Source of the DNA: CAWDLX01 sp046728155
GTDB taxonomy: Bacteria; Actinomycetota; Actinomycetes; Mycobacteriales; Micromonosporaceae
Direction of reading: 5' to 3'
Assembly: GCA_046728155.1 (NCBI GenBank)
Contig: JBKPDY010000140.1
Location: 1 to 11,029 of the forward strand
DNA length: 11,029 nucleotides
Positions 6,149 to 11,029 of this stretch are shown piece by piece; position 1 is the stretch's first letter; each line of letters starts with the position of its first letter. The position numbers were made by a program, and so were the translations under genes. The notes beneath the pieces are model-generated. The model did not search any database, was not told the DNA's origin, and saw only the letters and a program-made list of their open reading frames with translations.

Positions 6149-6201
6149 AGGGCCGGGGCACGATCCGGTTGTCAATATGTTCTTGAAAGGGAGAGTCGAA
6201 C

Positions 6202-6743
6202 ATGCGTCGATTACTCGCGATCACATTGAGTGTCCTTGCCCTCCTGGCCGGCGCAGCCGTCGCCGCCCCCGCCGACGCGACGATGACCCCCGCGACCGGC
6301 GAGGGGCCGCCGATCGGAGTCGGTGGTTGGGGACCTGACCAGATCGGGCCGTTTGACGGCCCGGCCGGCCTGGTCTGCGACTTCGCCGTGCACTGGGACG
6401 TCGTGGAGAACCAGGTCGCCGTCAAGATCGTCCAGACCTATCCGGATGGCTCACCCCAGCAGGCGCTCGCCGACGGCGCCCTGTTCCTGAGGGTGAGCAA
6501 CGCCGAGACCGGCAAGTCGGAGCTGGCCGACGCCAGTGGGAGGGCGACCTTCGAGTTCGGCACCGACGGCTCGATGCTGTGGCGGGTCGTCGGGCCGATC
6601 ATCGCCCGGCTGGCAGGAGCAACCTGCCCCGTGGTCTCTACATCATCGACGGCATCTATACGGTGGCGTTCAGCCCGAGCCGCTTCATTACCATCACGCT
6701 GACTAACGGCTCGGTGCACAACCTCTGCGGCGACCTGGCTTAA
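6202..6743 (+). pseudogene. small secreted protein gene with a late frameshift
   Basis: GGGAG (6189-6193) precedes the ATG by eight bases. The product starts with a clear Sec signal peptide (M-R-R-L-L-A-I-T-L-S-V-L-A-L-L-A-G-A-A-V-A-A, cleavage near residue 24-26) with no lipobox. The mature part is about 150 residues, has a beta-rich look and keeps two cysteines (L-V-C-D-F and N-L-C-G-D-L) that could pair. Near 6613-6624 one base is missing. The original frame then runs to S-T-S-S-T... and ends at 166 aa. The neighbouring frame carries the natural-looking end L-P-R-G-L-Y-I-I-D-G-I-Y-T-V-A-F...T-L-T-N-G-S-V-H-N-L-C-G-D-L-A with TAA at 6741. I do not recognise a named family. Its divergent neighbour is a SARP, whose repeat array lies at this gene's promoter, so it is a likely target. 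Confidence 0.65.
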
Positions 6744-6844
6744 CCCAGCACAGGCGCCGTGCCGGTGGCCGACCGCACCCAACCCCCAGTTCCGTAATGT
6801 CGGCCGCCGGCGCGGCCGCACGGGCTGCGCACACGCCGCACGCT

Positions 6845-6873
6845 CCGCGGGCTCCCCGGCTCAGTGCCCGCGG
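6845..6873. terminator. GC-rich inverted repeat downstream of frdD; possible terminator
   Basis: CCGCGGGC (6845-6852) and GCCCGCGG (6866-6873) are perfect 8-bp arms around a 13-base loop. The repeat lies 62 bp after the end of the frd operon and 101 bp after the secreted-protein gene, where transcription from both sides converges. It has no T-run, which is common among actinomycete terminators. Confidence 0.4.
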
Positions 6874-6934
6874 GCCGGTCGTGGGCTTGCTTGTTTCCGC
6901 GGGAGCCACTTACTTGCTGTTCCTGCGGTCCGCG

Positions 6935-7297
6935 TCAGAGGGCGACGAACAGGAGGTACGCGGCCAGAGCCGTACCGACGAGCGCCCCGCCGTAGCAGGT
7001 CGCAGCGATCAGCCCGTCGTACCGCTGCAGCTGCAGGCCGTCGTGGAGCGTGTACCGGAACCGGTGGGCGCCGTGCACCAGCGCGAGGGCGGACACCACC
7101 AACAACGCGAGCCGGGTCAGCGGATTCCGCAGCACGCCGAGCAGGTGCGCATGATCCGCCGCCGAGATCCAGCCGAGTGGCAGCGCCAAGCCGAACAGGA
7201 ACAACAGGACCGGCAACACCAGCGCGGCCGCAACGCCTCCGCCGCTGAACATCAGCCACACGAATGGCTCGATTGTGCGCTTGGGTTCCGCTGGCAC
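6935..7297 (-). CDS. frdD: fumarate reductase membrane anchor subunit D
   Basis: This 120-aa hydrophobic subunit has three spans (about residues 17-40, 62-79 and 94-119). Its N-terminus P-K-R-T-I-E-P-F-V-W-L-M-F-S-G-G-G matches the FrdD pattern, as do L-P-L-G-W-I and H-R-F-R-Y-T-L-H-D-G-L. With FrdC it anchors the FrdAB catalytic dimer to the membrane and forms the menaquinol site. This pair belongs to the haem-free two-subunit class. The start is a GTG immediately after the frdC TAG, with no gap, which suggests translational coupling. It is the last gene of the operon. Confidence 0.9.
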   Translation of the reverse strand: MPAEPKRTIEPFVWLMFSGGGVAAALVLPVLLFLFGLALPLGWISAADHAHLLGVLRNPLTRLALLVVSALALVHGAHRFRYTLHDGLQLQRYDGLIAATCYGGALVGTALAAYLLFVAL

Positions 7298-7699
7298 CTA
7301 GCCCACCACCAGCCACACGAGGAACGCCGATACAACCAACCAGCTCAGGTAGATCGATCCGGCTAGCAGCGGGCCGGGAATGCGACGCCCGCGCACCTTG
7401 ACGACCATCGCCTGCGGCGTCAGGTTGACGAACGTGACGGCGTGGAGCAGCACGAAGGCCAGCGACAGCACGTTCAGCGCGACCAGCCAGGGGCTCGCCG
7501 ACCAGTCCAGGAACCGCTGGTACTCGACTGGGCCCCGACCGACCGCGCGGACCAGCAGCAGCAGATAGACCACCGTCCACGCGACGAACAGGCTGCTCAG
7601 CTCGCGTAGCACGAACAGCGTGTACGTCCAGCGGGAGAGCCACCACAACCGGCGGACCCTCGGTTTGTAAAGGTGGGCATAGCCCGAAGGCGAGTTCAT
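7298..7699 (-). CDS. frdC: fumarate reductase membrane anchor subunit C
   Basis: This 133-aa protein has three spans (about 27-50, 69-91 and 109-131). Glu33 in the V-L-R-E-L-S-S segment and His86 in L-L-H-A-V-T-F correspond to the FrdC glutamate and histidine near the quinone site in the E. coli enzyme. The loop A-M-V-V-K-V-R-G-R-R-I-P is also family-like. The ATG at 7699 overlaps the frdB stop as ATGA, a coupled junction. The longer in-frame extension to 7810 reads through the frdB C-terminus in another frame and is rejected. Confidence 0.9.
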   Translation of the reverse strand: MNSPSGYAHLYKPRVRRLWWLSRWTYTLFVLRELSSLFVAWTVVYLLLLVRAVGRGPVEYQRFLDWSASPWLVALNVLSLAFVLLHAVTFVNLTPQAMVVKVRGRRIPGPLLAGSIYLSWLVVSAFLVWLVVG

Positions 7700-8439
7700 T
7701 GGCGCCCCCACGGCATGAGGAGCGACTTGACCGCCGCCGTGGCGGCCGTCAGCTTGTACCGCTGGATCGCCCCGGCCGGGTCCACCCCCTTGGGACAGGC
7801 CCGCGAGCACTCTCCCACGTAGGTACAGCCCCAGACGCCCTCCGGCTGCGACAGTATGGTTAGCCGCTCGCGCTCGCCCTCGTCGCGGGAGTCGAGGTTG
7901 TACCGCTGGGCCAATGCGATCGCCGCCGGGCCGAGGAACTTGGCGTCAAGCCCGTACACCGGGCAGGCCGCGTAGCACAGCATACAGTTGATGCACATGC
8001 TGAATTGCTTGTACTCGTCGAGCTCGGCCGGCGTCTGCAGGTACTCACCGTCCTCGACCGGTTGCTCCTCGGCCCGGATGACCCACGGCTTGACCTTCCC
8101 GAGCTTGTGCATGAAGTCGGTCAGCTCGACCACGAGGTCGCGGATGACCGGGAAGTTGACCAGCGGCTCGATCCGCACCGGCCCCGGCGCATAGTCGATC
8201 AGGAACGTGGCGCAGGTCAGCTTCGGCTCGCCGTTGACCATGGCGCCGCAGCTGCCGCAGATCCCCATCCGGCACGACCAGCGGTACGACAGGGTGCCGT
8301 CCAGCTCATCCTTGACGTAGTTCAGGCCGTCGAGGACCGCCCAGTCCTTGCGCAGCGGCACGTCGTACTGGTCGAAGGTCGGCCTGTCCTCCTGCTCCGG
8401 CCGGTAGCGCGCGACCCGGAGCCTGATCTGATCGGGCAT
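7696..8439 (-). CDS. frdB: fumarate reductase iron-sulfur subunit B
   Basis: This 247-aa subunit carries the three clusters that move electrons from menaquinol to FrdA. The N-terminal plant-type ferredoxin domain holds [2Fe-2S] ligands Cys56, Cys61, Cys64 (S-C-R-M-G-I-C-G-S-C-G) and Cys76. The C-terminal domain has C-I-N-C-M-L-C-Y-A-A-C-P (Cys149, 152, 155, 159) and C-T-Y-V-G-E-C-S-R-A-C-P (Cys205, 211, 215). Together these supply the [4Fe-4S] and [3Fe-4S] clusters with family spacing. A strong GGGAGGTGA ribosome-binding site overlaps the frdA stop, and the frdA-frdB gap is 4 bp. The subunit is full length, and all ligands are present. Confidence 0.95.
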   Translation of the reverse strand: MPDQIRLRVARYRPEQEDRPTFDQYDVPLRKDWAVLDGLNYVKDELDGTLSYRWSCRMGICGSCGAMVNGEPKLTCATFLIDYAPGPVRIEPLVNFPVIRDLVVELTDFMHKLGKVKPWVIRAEEQPVEDGEYLQTPAELDEYKQFSMCINCMLCYAACPVYGLDAKFLGPAAIALAQRYNLDSRDEGERERLTILSQPEGVWGCTYVGECSRACPKGVDPAGAIQRYKLTAATAAVKSLLMPWGRQ

Positions 8440-8443
8440 CTGC

Positions 8444-10183
8444 TCACCTCCCGTAGACCCGTTCGCCAGGCGGCCAGCGGGTCATCGTGACCGGCAGGTA
8501 CTCCACCCGGGGCGAACCGTCGGGCTGGCGGTAGGCCAACGAGTGGGCGAGAAACCGGTCATCATTTCGCGCGGGGAAATCGGTGCGCTGGTGGGCGCCG
8601 CGCGACTCCTCGCGCTGCAGCGCGCTGTGCACCATCGACTCGGCCAGGTCGATCATCCCCGTCAGTTCGAGGGCCGTGGTGAGCTCCGTATTGAAGGTAC
8701 GGCTGGCGTCGTCGATCGTGGCCGATGCGGCTCGTTCCCGCAGTTCGCGCAGCTTGTCCGCCGCCTTCGACAGGGTGTCGCCGTCGCGGTAGATGCCCGC
8801 CGCCTCCTCCATGACGGACTGCATCTGAGTACGGATCGATGACATCCGCTCGCGGCCGCCGGCGCGGCCAAGGATGTCACGCTCAAGCCGGCGTCGCTCG
8901 TCAACCTCCCGCGACTCAACCGCGGCCGGCGCCGGCGGGGCGTCGGCGGCGTACCGCGCGGCCGCCTGGCCGGCACGTGCTCCGAAGACCAGCAGCTCCG
9001 GGAGCGAGTTCGAGCCGAGGCGGTTGGCGCCGTTGATGCTCACGCAGGCCACCTCGCCGGCAGCGTACAGCCCCGGCAGGCCGGTCGCGCCCAGAATGTC
9101 GGTATGCACCCCGCCCATCATGTAATGCACAACGGGTCGCACCGGTACCAGCTCGTGAACCGGGTCGATGTTCTCGTACTTGTGGCACAGCTCCCGCACG
9201 AACGGCAGCTTGGTGTCGATGACCTTCCTGCCGAGATGGCGCAGGTCGAGGTGGACCACCGGTCCGTACGGCGAGTCGATCGTGCGGCCCTTCTCGACCT
9301 CGTGTACGAACGCCTGAGACAGACGGTCCCGCGGCCCCAGCTCCATGCTGCGCAGCACCGGTCCCGGCTCGGGCTTCCCGAGGTTGTAGTCCTGCAAGTA
9401 CCGGTACCCGTCCTTGTTCAACAGCCAGCCGCCCTCGGCCCGGGCCGCCTCGGTGATGAGGATCCCGGTGAAGGGCAGGCCGGTCGGGTGGTACTGGACG
9501 AACTCCATATCCTTCAGCGGCGCCCCGGCCCAGTAGGCCAAGGCCATGCCGTCGCCGGTCTTGATGGCGGCGTTCGTGGTGAACGGGAAGATCCGACCAC
9601 AGCCGCCGGTCGCCAAGATTACCGCACGGCCGGTGATCGCCTCGATCCGGCCGGACATCAGCTCCAGCGCCACCACCCCGCACACACGGCCGTCCTCCAC
9701 GAGCAGGCGGGTGACGTGCCACTCGTCGTACCGGAATATGGAGGAGTACTTGAGCGAGGTTTGAAAGAGCGTGTGTAGCAGGTGAAACCCGGTCTTGTCC
9801 GCGGCGAACCAGGTGCGCATCTTCTTCATGCCGCCGAACGGCCGTACCGCGATGTGCCCATCCGCCTCGCGGCTCCACGGGCAGCCCCAGTGTTCCAGGC
9901 GGAGCAGCTCTCGCGGCGCCTCGGCAACGAATGCCTCCACTGCGTCCTGGTCACACAGCCAGTCCCCGCCGGAGACCGTGTCGTACGCGTGCTCGTCGAG
10001 GCTGTCGTCCGGTCGAATCGCGCCGGCCGCGCCACCCTCGGCGGATACGGTGTGGCTACGCATGGGATACACCTTGGATACGACCGCGACGCTGAGCCGC
10101 GGATCGGCCTCAGCCACGGCGATCGCGGCCCGCAGGCCCGCCCCGCCACCCCCCACGATGACTACGTCGTAGGCCGCGCTCAT
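8444..10183 (-). CDS. frdA: fumarate reductase flavoprotein subunit A
   Basis: This 579-aa catalytic subunit reduces fumarate to succinate using electrons from FrdB during anaerobic or microaerobic respiration. An FAD-binding Rossmann motif G-G-G-G-A-G-L lies at 11-17. His44 in R-S-H-T-V-S-A-E-G-G is the residue that covalently binds FAD in this family. Active-site elements are His232 in H-P-T-G, E-A-A-R-A-E-G-G (245-252), the L-G-P-R-D arginine at 285, His353 in V-V-H-Y-M-M-G-G, and G-A-N-R-L-G-S-N-S-L (385-394). Similarity to E. coli-type FrdA extends through S-G-G-D-W-L-C-D-Q-D and F-A-A-D-K-T-G-F-H. Together with two small haem-free anchors this favours fumarate reductase over aerobic SdhA, although such enzymes can run both ways. 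GGAGG lies three bases before the ATG, a rather short spacing. The gene is complete, with no frameshift. Confidence 0.95.
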   Translation of the reverse strand: MSAAYDVVIVGGGGAGLRAAIAVAEADPRLSVAVVSKVYPMRSHTVSAEGGAAGAIRPDDSLDEHAYDTVSGGDWLCDQDAVEAFVAEAPRELLRLEHWGCPWSREADGHIAVRPFGGMKKMRTWFAADKTGFHLLHTLFQTSLKYSSIFRYDEWHVTRLLVEDGRVCGVVALELMSGRIEAITGRAVILATGGCGRIFPFTTNAAIKTGDGMALAYWAGAPLKDMEFVQYHPTGLPFTGILITEAARAEGGWLLNKDGYRYLQDYNLGKPEPGPVLRSMELGPRDRLSQAFVHEVEKGRTIDSPYGPVVHLDLRHLGRKVIDTKLPFVRELCHKYENIDPVHELVPVRPVVHYMMGGVHTDILGATGLPGLYAAGEVACVSINGANRLGSNSLPELLVFGARAGQAAARYAADAPPAPAAVESREVDERRRLERDILGRAGGRERMSSIRTQMQSVMEEAAGIYRDGDTLSKAADKLRELRERAASATIDDASRTFNTELTTALELTGMIDLAESMVHSALQREESRGAHQRTDFPARNDDRFLAHSLAYRQPDGSPRVEYLPVTMTRWPPGERVYGR

Positions 10184-10198
10184 AGTCCTCCCGCACCC

Positions 10199-10438
10199 TC
10201 AGACCGGATGCTCCGACTGCTCTTCCCAGACGATCTTGCCGCGCTTGCGGCCGTGCCTGACCGCCGTGGCGGTGACGCTGCCGTCGTGGTATTCGTGGCG
10301 GGTGCGTCTGCAGCCGCAGGTGTAGTAACGGACAAAGACCGAGAAGCCTTCGCCGTCGGCGTCGCGATAGCTCTCGCCCGGCACGAATCTGCCGCACGGC
10401 GCAAGCTCTGCCTCGAACGTTGCCCTCTTGCCGACCAC
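10199..10438 (-). CDS. small cysteine-containing hypothetical protein at the head of the frd operon
   Basis: This 79-aa protein uses a GTG start at 10438, with a GGGGG tract about six bases upstream as the only ribosome-binding candidate. It contains Cys15 and a C-G-C pair (41, 43) followed by R-R-T-R-H-E-Y-H (His48, His51). That set of ligands could bind a metal, but it matches no zinc ribbon I can name. It has no signal peptide or membrane span. The stop is 15 bp before frdA on the same strand, so it is probably co-transcribed with frdABCD. I do not recognise the family. Link to Frd assembly or redox sensing is only a guess from position. Confidence 0.65.
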   Translation of the reverse strand: MVGKRATFEAELAPCGRFVPGESYRDADGEGFSVFVRYYTCGCRRTRHEYHDGSVTATAVRHGRKRGKIVWEEQSEHPV

Positions 10439-10445
10439 TGCCTAC

Positions 10446-10458
10446 CCCCTACAAGGGG
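10446..10458. repeat. short palindrome just upstream of the frd operon's first gene
   Basis: CCCCT-ACA-AGGGG is a perfect 5-bp inverted repeat ending eight bases before the GTG at 10438. It overlaps the G-tract that would serve as ribosome-binding site. It could be an operator or could sequester the ribosome-binding site, but it is short enough to be chance. Confidence 0.35.
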
Positions 10459-10582
10459 CCTGATCAACCTGCCACCAGAATCGCACTTACCGGACGGCAA
10501 AGGAAGAGCTCACCGGCGCGACCTCGGGCGGCGGCGGCGCACACGTCCCCCGCACTGAGCGTTAGAAAGTACGTTCGACGGC

Positions 10583-10858
10583 ATGGACCGCGTGGTGAAT
10601 ATCGACGAGGGGTTGGACTTCGTGCGCGCCCCGCTCACCCAGATAGCGAGCTGGCTACGAGCCGTGGATGCGCGCTTCGTTGATATCCGGCACATTTGCG
10701 AGAGGCTCGCCGAGGATGGCCGTAGGTCCGTCCGCAAATGCGGAGCGAGAACGCCGCATCGAGCGATGAGAGTACCTCCGGCGGTCATCGACGGCCAAGC
10801 ATACGTCGCGGTCGCGATCTGGCGGCTGTTCGACAACTCGGCTCAAGCCGGGCGGTAA
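10583..10858 (+). CDS. hypothetical protein, 91 aa
   Basis: The frame starts at an ATG without a clear Shine-Dalgarno and ends at a TAA at 10856-10858. The composition is protein-like (M-D-R-V-V-N-I-D-E-G-L-D-F-V-R; W-L-R-A-V-D-A-R-F; V-I-D-G-Q-A-Y-V-A-V-A-I-W-R-L), but third-position G/C is weaker than in the neighbouring genes. It is divergent from the frd operon and overlaps the last 16 bases of the convergent minus-strand gene. The family is not recognised. It may be a real small gene, a remnant or a chance frame. Confidence 0.4.
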   Translation: MDRVVNIDEGLDFVRAPLTQIASWLRAVDARFVDIRHICERLAEDGRRSVRKCGARTPHRAMRVPPAVIDGQAYVAVAIWRLFDNSAQAGR

Positions 10859-11028
10859 GCCACGGTGAGCAGATGGGAGCTGGAGCCGAACAAGCTTGGT
10901 TCTGTCTCGACCTGGCGCAGCAGGTCCAGCACCTGAGTCGTCCGAACCTCGTCGGCGAGGATCTCGGTCAGCCGGTCCAGCATCCACAATGGACCCTCCA
11001 CCAGCACCACCCGGTCCACCCTCAGTCC
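10843..11028 (-). CDS. C-terminal end of an unidentified protein (partial)
   Basis: A minus-strand frame open to the window edge encodes 61 residues before a TGA at 10845-10843. It begins G-L-R-V-D-R-V-V-L-V-E-G-P-L-W-M-L-D-R-L and ends S-S-H-L-L-T-V-A-Y-R-P-A. Third codon positions are almost all G or C, much better than in the overlapping frames, so this is the real gene here. It has no start inside the window. The leucine-rich helical segment (L-T-E-I-L-A-D-E-V...V-L-D-L-L-R-Q-V-E) is not diagnostic, and I do not recognise the family. Confidence 0.6.
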   Translation of the reverse strand, partial: GLRVDRVVLVEGPLWMLDRLTEILADEVRTTQVLDLLRQVETEPSLFGSSSHLLTVAYRPA

Positions 11029-11029
11029 G

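Noticed and set aside
6093..6425. N-terminal extension of the SARP frame to 425 codons
   Set aside because: The extra 111 codons overlap the divergent secreted-protein gene and the repeat array. The SARP domain starts at M-P-M-D-F.
8916..9878. Minus-strand frame of 320 codons and several plus-strand frames inside frdA
   Set aside because: They are alternative-frame shadows of frdA, which is complete and carries all catalytic motifs.
10438..10467. TTGATC-17-TAGGCA as the promoter of the frd operon
   Set aside because: Transcription would then start inside or after the GTG of the 79-aa gene, so it would not express that gene as called. The motif match alone is too weak.
10655..10987. Minus-strand frame of 110 codons at the right edge
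   Set aside because: It competes with the partial gene at 10843-11028 in another minus frame, which has far better third-position G/C. This frame is Arg/Asp-rich and family-less.
1..11029. CRISPR arrays or phage structural genes
   Set aside because: No regularly spaced repeats beyond the two short operator-like arrays and no phage-like genes were seen.

Overview
The window is high-GC DNA with strong G/C bias at third codon positions. It has SARP-type regulation, an HicB-like ribbon-helix-helix regulator and a mycobacterial/enterobacterial-type frdABCD operon. This fits an actinomycete, perhaps of the Micromonosporaceae; the family assignment is inference, not something the sequence proves.

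Left edge (1-840). A ribbon-helix-helix (RHH) regulator reads leftward toward a partner that starts at the window edge. Its promoter looks leaderless and is packed with TGACACC/GGTGTCA half-sites, as expected for an autoregulated operon. Just beyond lies a perfect 3' half of a tRNA-Gly(CCC) gene, from the anticodon loop to an encoded CCA, with no 5' half. That is the usual scar of a tyrosine-recombinase element integrated in a tRNA gene. Its orientation puts the element to the left, so the RHH operon may be element cargo and the DNA to the right chromosomal flank.

Middle (990-6750). An intact pentapeptide/DinB_2 protein (minus strand) is followed by a decayed tract on the plus strand: a serine recombinase broken by at least four small indels, and an unidentified frameshifted coding remnant. 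Two intact multi-spanning membrane proteins follow; the second has a divergent CPBP-like C-terminus. Next comes a divergent pair. On the minus strand a SARP regulator (winged helix plus BTAD) runs in frame into an ABATE domain, whose CGNR zinc-finger continuation is cut off by two single-base frameshifts. On the plus strand is a small secreted protein, also frameshifted. Three direct repeats of ATGGTCAG at 10-11 bp pitch lie between the two and are a candidate SARP operator.

Right part (6930-10440). A complete frdDCBA set on the minus strand (transcribed frdA, frdB, frdC, frdD) encodes a menaquinol:fumarate reductase of the E. coli type. Flavin, iron-sulfur and quinone-site residues are preserved, with tightly coupled gene junctions. 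A small three-cysteine protein of unknown function lies 15 bp upstream of frdA and probably leads the operon.

Right edge (10440-11029). A possible 91-aa plus-strand protein converges on the C-terminal 61 codons of an unidentified minus-strand gene that enters from beyond the window.

No complete new defence or mobile system is visible. The best leads are the tRNA-Gly scar with its RHH operon, the SARP-ABATE/CGNR fusion with its repeat operator and secreted neighbour, and the small protein heading the frd operon.
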